From: Shackletoniella antarctica
GTDB taxonomy: Bacteria; Cyanobacteriota; Cyanobacteriia; Phormidesmidales; Phormidesmidaceae
DNA: 42,914 nt
Assembly (NCBI GenBank): GCA_003241845.1
Contig: QBMN01000011.1
Location: forward strand, 1 to 42,914
Direction: 5' to 3'
In this document: one piece after another, positions 25,982 to 33,315 of the stretch
Layout of the letters: every line of letters begins with the position of its first letter
Position numbering within the stretch: position 1 is the stretch's first letter
Notes under the pieces: generated by a model
The model's input: only the letters and a program-made list of their open reading frames with translations
Told to the model about the DNA's origin: nothing
Databases searched by the model: none
Made by a program: the position numbers and the translations under genes

Positions 25982-26209
25982 ATGACTCGTTTAGATCAAC
26001 CTCCATTGATGGACATTGATCGGCTAGAACGCCCTAAACTCGTTCCGAATTTATTTTTGCTGATGGCCTGGCCCTTAGCCCAGCAACACCGTCACGCGGA
26101 GTTAGCTCGGGCGACGGCCAAGCGTGAGCGCTGTCAGCGCCATCCTCACCCTGATCGTCCCCCCAGGTTTGAGGTCGCCAACCTGCCACTGCCACCCTCA
26201 AAGGCATGA
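25982..26209 (+). CDS. Short hypothetical frame in a decayed stretch
   Basis: A 75-codon frame (MTRLDQPPLMDIDRLERPK..) that I do not recognise. Its C-terminal half is His/Pro/Arg-rich and unconvincing. Overlapping it at 26206, another frame (MTETLTDASKLADACTKLL..) encodes a hydrophobic end (LPLVLSLFALV), reaches a TGA at 26293, and would continue as VRGIAEGFIIGVA if that stop were read as Trp. This suggests a decayed small membrane-protein gene. Neither is well supported as functional. Confidence 0.22.
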   Translation: MTRLDQPPLMDIDRLERPKLVPNLFLLMAWPLAQQHRHAELARATAKRERCQRHPHPDRPPRFEVANLPLPPSKA

Positions 26210-26360
26210 CCGAAACTCTCACCGATGCCTCCAAGCTGGCCGACGCCTGCACCAAACTCCTGCCCCTGGTGCTCAGCCTGTTTGCCCTGGTCTGAGTTCG
26301 GGGCATTGCTGAGGGGTTTATCATAGGGGTAGCTTGATTTTGTCATGGGCCTGGTCTGCT

Positions 26361-26915
26361 GTGAAAGCTCTTGCTAAATGGTCAATCAGTGATTATCACC
26401 GCATGGTGGAGTGCGGGCTGCTGCGCGATCGCCGCGTTGAGCTGCTGCGGGGAGATATTGTCGAAATCAGCCCAGAGTCGCCCATTCACTATGCCACCGC
26501 CAAGCACGGCAGCAAATATCTAGAAACCCTGCTGGCGGGTCGCGCCGATGTCCGCTTCAATGGGCCGATCACCCTAGCCGATTCAGAACCAGAGCCTGAC
26601 ATTGCCGTCGTTCGGCTTCCTGAGTCAGCCTATTTTGAGCGCCATCCCCTGGCGGCAGATATTTACTGGATTGTGGAAGTCGCCAAGAGCAGCCTCAAAA
26701 CTGATCGCGATATCAAGGCCGATATCTATGCAATCGCAGGCATACCAGAGTATTGGCTGCTCGACCTGGTCGGCCAGTGCCTGACCGTTTTTAGAACTCC
26801 CCAGGCGGGCCGCTATACCGAAGAACAGAGCCTCCAGATGGGTGCAATCGCACCGCTGGCGTTCCCCAATATCAAAATTTCCATCGAGCGATTGCTCATT
26901 CAGGCCCAAATCTAG
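26361..26915 (+). CDS. Uma2-family endonuclease-like protein (DUF820)
   Basis: A 184-residue member of the large cyanobacterial Uma2/DUF820 family with a PD-(D/E)XK-like fold. The N-terminus KWSISDYHRMVECGLLRDR is typical; RRVELLRGDIVEISPES gives the Glu, PDIAVV the Asp, and WIVEVAKSSLKTD the E-x-K-like site, followed by YWLLDL. GTG 26361 is chosen because it directly precedes the conserved KWS..YH; the frame is open to a TTG at 26334. These genes occur in dozens of copies in cyanobacteria, often near mobile DNA; their cellular role is not established. It is convergent with the deacetylase gene, 11 bp apart. Confidence 0.88.
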   Translation: MKALAKWSISDYHRMVECGLLRDRRVELLRGDIVEISPESPIHYATAKHGSKYLETLLAGRADVRFNGPITLADSEPEPDIAVVRLPESAYFERHPLAADIYWIVEVAKSSLKTDRDIKADIYAIAGIPEYWLLDLVGQCLTVFRTPQAGRYTEEQSLQMGAIAPLAFPNIKISIERLLIQAQI

Positions 26916-26926
26916 CGGATCCGTCC

Positions 26927-27847
26927 CTACAACCGATGGGCCGAGTACACCTCTGCCGCCGCCCGATGCAGCAGCGAGTGGCGAAAGATCAGGTCATCCA
27001 TTGACTTGCCGTAGCCGCCGCCGATGACGCAGGCGACGGGGTAGCCTGCTCTGACGCAGGTGTCGAGCACGTAGCGATCGCGCCCGTAGATCCCCGTATT
27101 GCTCAGCGCCAGCTTGCCCAGCAGGTCATCGCGGTGGGGGTCGGCCCCGGCGTCGTAGAGCACCAGGTCGGGCCGCACCTGAGCCAGCAGATCGGGCACG
27201 TACTGGGCCAAACAGTCCAGATAATCCTGATCTTCCATGCCCAAAGCCAGGGGCACATCGAGATCGCTGGACTGCTTGCGGGCCGGAAAGTTCTCCTGGC
27301 AGTGCATGGAGAAGGTGAATACATTGGGGTCGTCGCGAAAGATCCAGGCGGTGCCGTCCCCCTGGTGGACATCCAGGTCGAGAATCAGCACGCGCTGGAC
27401 GCGGCCCTGCTTTTGCAGGACGCGGGTGGCGATCGCCAAATCATTAAAAATGCAGAACCCTGACCCGTAGTCGGGAAAGGCGTGGTGAGTGCCCCCGGCG
27501 GTGTTGCAGGCCAGCCCCCGCTCTAGGGCTAGCTTGGCGGTGAGAATGGTGCCCCCCACCGCCGTGCAGGTGCGCTTCACCAGGGCGGCGCTCCAGGGCA
27601 ACCCAATGCGGCGCTGGGCCTTGGCATCGAGGGTGCCCAAGCGGTAGGCATTCACATACTCACGGTGGTGAACAAACTCTAGCCAGGTCTGGGGCGGTTC
27701 GCCGGGCTGGTAGATCTGGTCGGGGGTGATGACGCCGTCTTGCAGCAGGCGATCGCGCAGCAGCCGAAACTTTGGCATCGGAAACCGATGCCCCTCGGGC
27801 AGAGGAACCACATAGTCGGGGTGATAGATAACTGGAAGCTGACTCAA
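26927..27847 (-). CDS. Histone deacetylase-family (HDAC/AcuC-like) hydrolase
   Basis: A 306-residue arginase/deacetylase-fold zinc hydrolase. The tandem His pair is in GGTHHAFPDYGSGFC, the zinc ligands in LDLDVHQGDGT (Asp, His) and DAGADPHRDD (Asp), and the oxyanion/Gly loop in VIGGGYGK. GxCxFND (SGFCIFNDLA) is also present. The closest pattern is the class IV-like bacterial group rather than AcuC. The substrate may be an acetylated protein, polyamine or small molecule; it cannot be told from sequence. It is transcribed on the minus strand, in the same direction as the two genes upstream of it at 27900-29916, so it could share transcription with them. Confidence 0.9.
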   Translation of the reverse strand: MSQLPVIYHPDYVVPLPEGHRFPMPKFRLLRDRLLQDGVITPDQIYQPGEPPQTWLEFVHHREYVNAYRLGTLDAKAQRRIGLPWSAALVKRTCTAVGGTILTAKLALERGLACNTAGGTHHAFPDYGSGFCIFNDLAIATRVLQKQGRVQRVLILDLDVHQGDGTAWIFRDDPNVFTFSMHCQENFPARKQSSDLDVPLALGMEDQDYLDCLAQYVPDLLAQVRPDLVLYDAGADPHRDDLLGKLALSNTGIYGRDRYVLDTCVRAGYPVACVIGGGYGKSMDDLIFRHSLLHRAAAEVYSAHRL

Positions 27848-27899
27848 CGCCCCTAGGTAAAACGCTGTCTTTATAGTTACATGGCTGAGAGTTACATTT

Positions 27900-28721
27900 C
27901 TACATGAGTGATGACAGCGATCGCCGCTGCCGCATATCTAGGGCGTGGGCCACGCTGCCCTCAGACCAGTCGAGGGGCAGGTCGGCGCTCTCAGGCACCA
28001 CTGCTGGGGTGCGAGACTGGGCCTGAGAGGTAGCCAGCCTAGCAGGTATCGGCTGAGGCCAAGTCTGGGCCACCGCCGCCGGCACCAGGCGCTGTGCAGC
28101 GGCAGGGTGGGATGCTGACTTTACTGGTCGAAAGGCGGCGGGCGTTGCCGACTGGGGAATGGCCGCCGCATCTACGGCTCTGGCTCCCAGCACCAGGACG
28201 CCATCGCGCTCGGGCAAATAGGGGGTAAGGCGCTTGGGATGGGACGGTCGGGCCGGAGCAGCCTTAGCTACCGGACGCGGCTTTTTGCGCTTGGGGCGGC
28301 TTGACGCCTTAATTTGCTGGGTCAGCGCAAAGCAGCCAAAGGCGCACAGCCCCACCAGGCTCAGCAAGCCCCACAGGGTGACGGTGCCCAACTGAGGTGT
28401 CTCAGCACTAGCGAGTTCTACATTAGGAGGTTCTTTATCACCGGCATCGGGCGCAGTGGCAGGTTCTAAATCTTGGGGCAAGGGCGCGGCGATGGCGATG
28501 GGCGCGTCTCGGTGGGCGACATCTGGCGCTGGTTCGTTAGCCATCAGGCCGTGGTAGGCGATCGCCGACACGCACACCAGGGTTAGCCACAGCCCGCCCA
28601 GCAAAAACAGAGGCCGATAGGCCAACAGGCGCACCCAAAACAACCCCGATGTCAAAGCCGGGTCTTGGGCTTCAGAAAAGGGCGGTGGAGCGGTGGGCGG
28701 TCTCGAAGAATGCTGCGCCAT
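27900..28721 (-). CDS. Hypothetical two-segment membrane protein
   Basis: A 273-residue protein I do not recognise. It has a hydrophobic segment near residues 35-57 (LLGGLWLTLVCVSAIAY) and another near 110-133 (VTLWGLLSLVGLCAFGCFAL), an acidic Pro/Ala-rich linker between them, a highly basic stretch after the second (SSRPKRKKPRPVAKAAPAR) and a low-complexity Ala/Pro-rich tail. The likely topology is both ends in the cytoplasm with a periplasmic linker. It lies downstream of a LysM/M23-like protein on the same strand (gap 166 bp), so a link to the cell wall is possible but unproven. Confidence 0.65.
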   Translation of the reverse strand: MAQHSSRPPTAPPPFSEAQDPALTSGLFWVRLLAYRPLFLLGGLWLTLVCVSAIAYHGLMANEPAPDVAHRDAPIAIAAPLPQDLEPATAPDAGDKEPPNVELASAETPQLGTVTLWGLLSLVGLCAFGCFALTQQIKASSRPKRKKPRPVAKAAPARPSHPKRLTPYLPERDGVLVLGARAVDAAAIPQSATPAAFRPVKSASHPAAAQRLVPAAVAQTWPQPIPARLATSQAQSRTPAVVPESADLPLDWSEGSVAHALDMRQRRSLSSLM

Positions 28722-28887
28722 AGGGTCATTCGGGGCCGTTGATGAACAAAATTTTGCCTTGCCGATGCGCCTCCTGGGGCCAATTGTAGGCGGTCTTGCT
28801 TCCCGGCGCTAGAGCCAGCACGGTGCCCTGGGGCTGAGCTATTGAGGCTGAGCTAGTAGAGTCATACTGCCCGCTGGGAGCGGTGGC

Positions 28888-29916
28888 CTATCGCAGCACC
28901 ATGGCGGGCACAAAATCTTGGGGGTTTTGTGCCACCCACCCCATGGCTGAGTTAAGCCTGACTTCAAAAAACAAAAATGAATTGTCTGCGCCTGTCTGGG
29001 ATATCACGGGCTGGGGTGCCACGGGCTGGGGTGCCACCGGGCCAAGGCGATCGCCCTGGCGCACCATCTGCCCAGCCCTTACCTCTAGGGCGTCGAGGTT
29101 GGCATAGCGCGTTTGCAGCCCCTGGGCATGGTTAATCACCACCAGGTTGCCGTAGGTGGCGTCGGTGCCCGCAAAGGCCACGGTGCCTGGCCCTACCGCC
29201 AAGACCGGGGTGCGGGGCTGGCTGGCCAGAGCGACGCCAGTGTTAAAAACCAGTCTCCCCTGGGCCGAGTCGGGCTGCCAGCCGTAGTTGACTATCACCT
29301 GCGATCGCCTCGGCAGTGGGTAGCCCTGCAGCGGGCTGGCGCTGGGGGCTGCGCTGGCCGCCGTCGTCGTCCGCACCCCTTGAAACCAGTTCACACCCGG
29401 CACAAAAACGCTGACAGGTACGGTGCTGACACAGCCATTGACCTCAAATAGCACATCGGCCCGGCTGTTGTAGGCCTCCGCCACCTGCGGCCAGGTTTGC
29501 CCAGGGGTGACGCTGACCCGGATACCGTTAAAGGGCGGAATCAGCAGCTCTTGACCGGGGCTAACCGTGCCCCCCTGGGTGGCGGGGTTAAAGCCCATCA
29601 GGGTGGCAGACAGCAGGCCATACTGCTGGGCAATGGTGTCGAGGCTTTCGCCCTGGGCGACCCGGTGGCGGGTCAGCCGCGACAGCGCCGGCTGAGGGCA
29701 GGTCGCTGTGCCGCTCTGGGCGATCGCCTGGGGCATAGCAACACCTAGAGTCAAGGCCGTGGTCAGGCCTGTCAGCACCGCCCCCAGCCTGAGACAGTTT
29801 TGAGGGCAATGAGTCGCACCAGACCGTCGCTGGCAACCCGGCGTTTTTGTCAAAAATGTTGGCTGACGGGCTGCCGAAACTCGAAAGGAGCGGCTTAAAA
29901 AAGAGTGAAATACCAT
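28888..29916 (-). CDS. LysM protein with degenerate M23 (LytM) domain
   Basis: A 342-residue exported protein: basic N-terminus, signal-like hydrophobic segment about residues 45-66 (LTGLTTALTLGVAMPQAIA), a LysM domain (RHRVAQGESLDTIAQQYG..), a second weak LysM-like repeat, and a C-terminal M23 fold (TPVLAVGPGTVAFAG, YGNLVVINHAQGLQTRYANL, GQMVRQGDRLGPV). The zinc ligands are missing: the usual HxGxD motif reads FNTGVAL, and HLHFEVR reads FLFFEVR. It is therefore probably not an endopeptidase but, like EnvC or NlpD, an activator or peptidoglycan-binding factor (inference). A downstream repeat VAPQPVAPQPV is also seen. It is divergent from the HtrA protease. Confidence 0.85.
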   Translation of the reverse strand: MVFHSFLSRSFRVSAARQPTFLTKTPGCQRRSGATHCPQNCLRLGAVLTGLTTALTLGVAMPQAIAQSGTATCPQPALSRLTRHRVAQGESLDTIAQQYGLLSATLMGFNPATQGGTVSPGQELLIPPFNGIRVSVTPGQTWPQVAEAYNSRADVLFEVNGCVSTVPVSVFVPGVNWFQGVRTTTAASAAPSASPLQGYPLPRRSQVIVNYGWQPDSAQGRLVFNTGVALASQPRTPVLAVGPGTVAFAGTDATYGNLVVINHAQGLQTRYANLDALEVRAGQMVRQGDRLGPVAPQPVAPQPVISQTGADNSFLFFEVRLNSAMGWVAQNPQDFVPAMVLR

Positions 29917-30000
29917 AGAGATCTGTTTCTCAACCCGCCTTGATTGGGCTGCCTACTAAGGGTGCATAGCTGCCCCTGTGCTCCCTCAGGGGTATACCCC

Positions 30001-30006
30001 TATAAT
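30001..30006 (+). promoter_or_regulatory. Candidate -10 box upstream of the HtrA protease gene
   Basis: TATAAT sits within GGGGTATACCCCTATAATAGG. The palindrome GGGGTATACCCC (29990-30001) overlaps it and could be an operator. No clear -35 is seen. The distance to the protease start is about 240 bp, so a long leader is implied. Downstream, 30160-30200 holds loose repeats of TAGACAGGCC. Confidence 0.35.
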
Positions 30007-30244
30007 AGGCAGAACAGACGCACTTGCTCAGGGGTTGCCTAGGGTTCCTCTGGTCGATGTCAGAAATTCACGCATTATTCTCCCGAGAGACTATTCTCTA
30101 AGGTGAGGCTGCCAGGGCTAGGTCTAGGGCCATGCAGCATTGAACGGCCTACAGGCGTTAGATTGGACAGGCCGATTAGATAGGCCATTTAGACAGGCCA
30201 CCCAGGCCGGGCCAGCGCAGGCAAAGTAGCAGAGGGCGTAGATC

Positions 30245-31513
30245 ATGAACTCGTTGCTAAAGCAGTTTCCCCCACAGGTTGCGTGGGTGGCAGCAGCCTT
30301 AATGGTGGGGGGCAGCGCGGGTTGGGCAAGCCATCACTACGTATCTCAAGCGGGCCTGTTGTCGGCAGAGGCTGAAACCGCCCCAGAGGTAGTTGCAGAG
30401 GCATCTTCCGTGCTCAAAGCTTCGCTCAGCCAGGCCGCTGAGCCGCCCCTACAGGCCCTAGTCCCAGGCCAGATCGAGGGGAGCAACCAAAACTTTATTG
30501 CCCTGGCCGTAGAGCGAGTTGGGCCAGCCGTGGTGCGTATTGATGCCGAGCGGTCAGTGCCAGATCTTGGCCCTGATGCCCTCAACAATCCCTTCTTTCG
30601 CCGCTTTTTTGAAGAAGAAATGCCCCCCTCCAACCTGCCCGATCGCCTAGAGCAGGGCACTGGCTCAGGGTTTATTCTCACCGCCAGCGGCCAAATTCTC
30701 ACCAACGCCCACGTGGTCGAGGGAGCTAAAACCGTACAGGTCACCCTCCGCGACGGGCGCAAGTTTGAGGGCGAGGTGGTGGGGGTTGACTCGGTCACCG
30801 ACGTGGCCGTGGTCAAAATCGAGGCCGATGATCTGCCCGCTGTACAGCTTGGCAGCACCCAAAACCTAGCGCCGGGTCAGTGGGCGATCGCCATCGGCAA
30901 CCCCCTCGGTCTCGACAACACCGTCACCGCTGGCATCATCAGCGCCCTGGGGCGCAGCAGCAACCAGGTGGGCATTCCCGACAAGCGGGTGCAGTTCATT
31001 CAGACCGATGCCGCCATTAACCCCGGCAACTCCGGCGGCCCCCTGCTCAACGACCGGGGTGAAGTCATCGGCATGAACACCGCCATTCGCGCCAATGCCC
31101 AGGGGCTGGGGTTTGCCATTCCGATCGAAACCGCCAAACGCATTGCCGATGAGTTGTTTACCAACGGGGTCGTGCAGCATCCCTTCTTGGGCATTCAAAT
31201 GGTGGAGCTGTCGGCAGAAATGGTGGATCGCATCAACCAAGATCAGCAGCTCAACCTCCAGATTGAAGATGACGACGAGCCGGGCGTGCTGATTGTTGGC
31301 ATAGTGCCCAACAGCCCGGCCCAGGCCGCTGGGCTACAGGTGGGGGATGTAATTCGCGCCATTGAGGGTGCGCCCGTAGACAGCCCCCCCGACGTCCAGG
31401 CCAGGGTAGAAACTACCGCCATTGGCGATACCCTAAACCTCGAAATTCACCGCGATGGCCGCGATCAAACTGTCGCAGTCAAACCTGCGGCCATGCCCCC
31501 TGATTTGCGGTAG
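30245..31513 (+). CDS. HtrA/Deg-family serine protease with PDZ domain
   Basis: A 422-residue trypsin-like protease of the cyanobacterial HhoA/HhoB/HtrA group, acting in periplasm or lumen on misfolded proteins. An N-terminal signal or anchor (VAWVAAALMVGGSAGWA, about 11-28) precedes the protease domain with the triad His156 (TNAHVVEG), Asp186 (SVTDVAVVK) and Ser263 (NPGNSGGPL). One PDZ domain follows (about 325-415, GVLIVGIVPNSPAQAAGLQVGDVIRAI). An acidic insert (QIEDDDEPG) lies at the PDZ entrance. All catalytic residues are present. Which of the three paralogues it is cannot be decided without comparison. It is divergent from the LysM/M23-like gene, with a long leader. Confidence 0.93.
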   Translation: MNSLLKQFPPQVAWVAAALMVGGSAGWASHHYVSQAGLLSAEAETAPEVVAEASSVLKASLSQAAEPPLQALVPGQIEGSNQNFIALAVERVGPAVVRIDAERSVPDLGPDALNNPFFRRFFEEEMPPSNLPDRLEQGTGSGFILTASGQILTNAHVVEGAKTVQVTLRDGRKFEGEVVGVDSVTDVAVVKIEADDLPAVQLGSTQNLAPGQWAIAIGNPLGLDNTVTAGIISALGRSSNQVGIPDKRVQFIQTDAAINPGNSGGPLLNDRGEVIGMNTAIRANAQGLGFAIPIETAKRIADELFTNGVVQHPFLGIQMVELSAEMVDRINQDQQLNLQIEDDDEPGVLIVGIVPNSPAQAAGLQVGDVIRAIEGAPVDSPPDVQARVETTAIGDTLNLEIHRDGRDQTVAVKPAAMPPDLR

Positions 31514-31522
31514 CCACAACCA

Positions 31523-31640
31523 CCAGGGAGTGAACTCCCTGGCTCACCGCGAAAGTCTGCTAAAGCAGACTGGGGTAGCCAGTCCTTAATCCTCTTGAGA
31601 GGATTTCCGCTTTGAGCCTTGGACTTCTAGTCCTAGGCTC
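31523..31640. repeat. Array of four consecutive hairpins
   Basis: Four stem-loops in 118 bp: CCAGGGAG-TGAA-CTCCCTGG; AGTCTGCT-AA-AGCAGACT; AATCCTCT-TG-AGAGGATT; and GAGCCTTGGACT-TCT-AGTCCTAGGCTC with one mismatch. From memory, similar strings occur as dispersed repeats in cyanobacteria. It lies between the convergent protease and larB genes, where it probably ends transcription from both sides. Confidence 0.7.
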
Positions 31641-31712
31641 AGCAGCAAATCCAAGGGATTCCCCCTTTATCTGCCCCACCTCGACAGGGGTAATTCAAAA
31701 CTCTCCACCCAT

Positions 31713-32492
31713 CTACTCTCTTGCCCTCAGCTTTGCCCCAGTGCGCAAAATCTGCCCGGCCAGCACCGCTGCCCCAAAGCCATTGTCGATGTTGACCACG
31801 CCAATGCCCGTCGCGCAGGAGTTGAGCATGGTGAGCAGGGCTGAGAGACCGTTGAAGCTGGCCCCATAGCCAATGCTGGTGGGCACCGCCACAATTGGGC
31901 AGTCGGACAGGCCCGCCACCACGCTGGGCAATGCCCCCTCCATGCCCGCTACCACAATCAGCACGTCCACATCGCGAATGAGCTGGCGGTGGCGCAGCAG
32001 GCGATGCAGACCCGCCACCCCCACATCCCACAGGCGCTTGACCGCAAAGCCAGACAGTTCGGCAGTAACGGCGGCTTCTTCGGCTACTGGCAAATCGGCG
32101 GTGCCTGCGGTCAGCACACCAATGCTGCCGGGGCGGTGAGCTGACAAGTTTAGGGGCACCAGGGCGCAGATGCGGGCCATGTCGTAGTACAGCGCCGCCG
32201 GGATTTGCTGCTGAATCTGAGCAAACACCTCTGGCTCGATGCGGGTGGCCATGACTACGGGGTTTTGCTGGTGCAGGCTGCGCATGATCTGCACAATCTG
32301 GTGCACTGTTTTGCCCGGCCCCCAGATCACTTCAGGGAACCCGGTTCTCAGGGTACGGTGGTGATCAACCTTGGCAAAATCGTCGATGGGTTCGAAGTCG
32401 AGGTATTTGAGCTGGTCAAGGGCCGCTTCGGGGCTGAGCTGCCCTTGGGAAACGGCGTTGAGCAAAACGCGCAGAGCATCGGGCTGGGTCAC
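31713..32492 (-). CDS. larB: Nickel pincer cofactor biosynthesis protein LarB
   Basis: A 259-residue LarB, the PurE-like enzyme that carboxylates and hydrolyses nicotinic acid adenine dinucleotide to pyridinium-3,5-biscarboxylate mononucleotide, first step of the nickel-pincer cofactor. The N-terminal region contains DQLKYLDFEPIDDFAKVDHHR and GFPEVIWGPGKT, both family hallmarks, and the C-terminal PurE-like domain contains GVLTAGTADLPVAEEAA, WDVGVAGLHRLL and VVAGMEGALPSVVAGL, VPTSIGYG. Length is normal. No larC, larE or lactate racemase gene is adjacent, as is common in cyanobacteria, where larB stands alone. ATG 32492 starts the conserved N-terminus closely. Confidence 0.95.
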   Translation of the reverse strand: MTQPDALRVLLNAVSQGQLSPEAALDQLKYLDFEPIDDFAKVDHHRTLRTGFPEVIWGPGKTVHQIVQIMRSLHQQNPVVMATRIEPEVFAQIQQQIPAALYYDMARICALVPLNLSAHRPGSIGVLTAGTADLPVAEEAAVTAELSGFAVKRLWDVGVAGLHRLLRHRQLIRDVDVLIVVAGMEGALPSVVAGLSDCPIVAVPTSIGYGASFNGLSALLTMLNSCATGIGVVNIDNGFGAAVLAGQILRTGAKLRARE

Positions 32493-32565
32493 GGAATGAG
32501 ACTCGCAGAGTAGTTGAAAATGTCACAAGGTTGACATATCCAGGCTACCTCAGTGACATACTCGG

Positions 32566-32636
32566 CCCCTACATTAGTAATCAATCGTTCACTCCTCAAC
32601 ACCCCAAGCGCCGGAGCTAGCTCCGGCGCTTTTTTG
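32566..32636 (+). ncRNA. Yfr1-like small RNA candidate
   Basis: Between larB and the next gene there is a compact transcription unit without an ORF. A TTGACA box (32531) is followed about 20 bp later by CATACT. Then comes the single-stranded-looking motif CACTCCTCAACACC (32590-32603), then a perfect hairpin AGCGCCGGAG-CTAG-CTCCGGCGCT (32607-32630) and a T-run. The cyanobacterial RNA Yfr1 has the conserved motif ACUCCUCACAC directly 5' of its terminator and is 54-69 nt long; here the motif has one extra A and the RNA would be about 70 nt. The upstream hairpin of Yfr1 is not clear here, so this is a candidate. It would act on outer-membrane porin mRNAs if genuine. Confidence 0.5.
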
Positions 32637-32808
32637 TCGTCTTTTTTTGTCGGCTTGGGGGGGACGCAGTTTTTTAGCTGGGGCATCCGGAAAGCCCAGG
32701 GGCAATCTGTATTAATTAAATAGGCCGTCTGGCCCGCCTCTGGTCGTGGTCTTAGGACCATGGACCTAGGGGGGCCATGGCATCTGTCCTGACATTGACT
32801 TAACTACT

Positions 32809-33171
32809 ATGAAACGGCATCTATGCGCGATCGCCCTGGCCAGCCTGGGCTTAATTTCTATCTCACAACCCGCCAGCGCTCGCCCCGAAATCGCCAGCGG
32901 CGACCAGCTTTTGACCACAACTGTAGAGGGCTGCCTGTCGCGGGCTGACCGGCTGATTGCCGACCTGGGCGTGCAGTCTGACCAGGGCAGCATTGATCGC
33001 ACTGGCTACTTCGAAGACGGCACCTTTCGCATTCTTTGCTACGGAGCCGGAGATGATAGCAGCCTGGCGATCGTGTTTGCGACCCACGATCAGTCGGCAG
33101 ACGTGGCTTCTAGCTTTATTCAAATGATGTTGACCGAGCTGTCGCGCAGCGAGTCGGTCTCGCAACAGTAG
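32809..33171 (+). CDS. Small secreted hypothetical protein
   Basis: A 120-residue protein of unknown function. A clear signal peptide (MKRHLCAIALASLGLISISQ, cut near PASA-R at about residue 24) is followed by a 95-residue domain with two Cys (VEGCLSRADR and RILCYGAGDDSS), which could form a disulfide in the periplasm. The sequence VVTxxDQ-like end (FATHDQSADVASSFIQMML) suggests an alpha/beta sandwich. It is probably a conserved cyanobacterial family. It is followed by a strong terminator and is transcribed alone. Confidence 0.75.
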   Translation: MKRHLCAIALASLGLISISQPASARPEIASGDQLLTTTVEGCLSRADRLIADLGVQSDQGSIDRTGYFEDGTFRILCYGAGDDSSLAIVFATHDQSADVASSFIQMMLTELSRSESVSQQ

Positions 33172-33200
33172 GCCCTTTGGCGACTGACCGGTGATTGACC

Positions 33201-33241
33201 AACAAAACAGGGGCTTAACCTAGTTAAGCCCCTGTTTTGTT
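33201..33241. terminator. Strong bidirectional terminator
   Basis: A perfect 19-bp stem (AACAAAACAGGGGCTTAAC and its complement) with a 3-nt CTA loop, carrying A-rich and T-rich flanks within the stem ends. It separates the small secreted-protein gene (plus) from the convergent kinase gene (minus) and suits both. Confidence 0.9.
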
Positions 33242-33315
33242 TAATGCAGGTGTGAGGAACCAGGTCAGCCTCCCTCAGAGGTCAAACTACTGTTTTCCCC
33301 TACTCCTGTGATCCC

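Noticed and set aside
32607-32635. Terminator of larB or of the HtrA gene
   Set aside because: larB is on the minus strand starting at 32492, so its 3' end is elsewhere; the HtrA gene ends 1.1 kb upstream with its own hairpins. A separate small RNA fits better.
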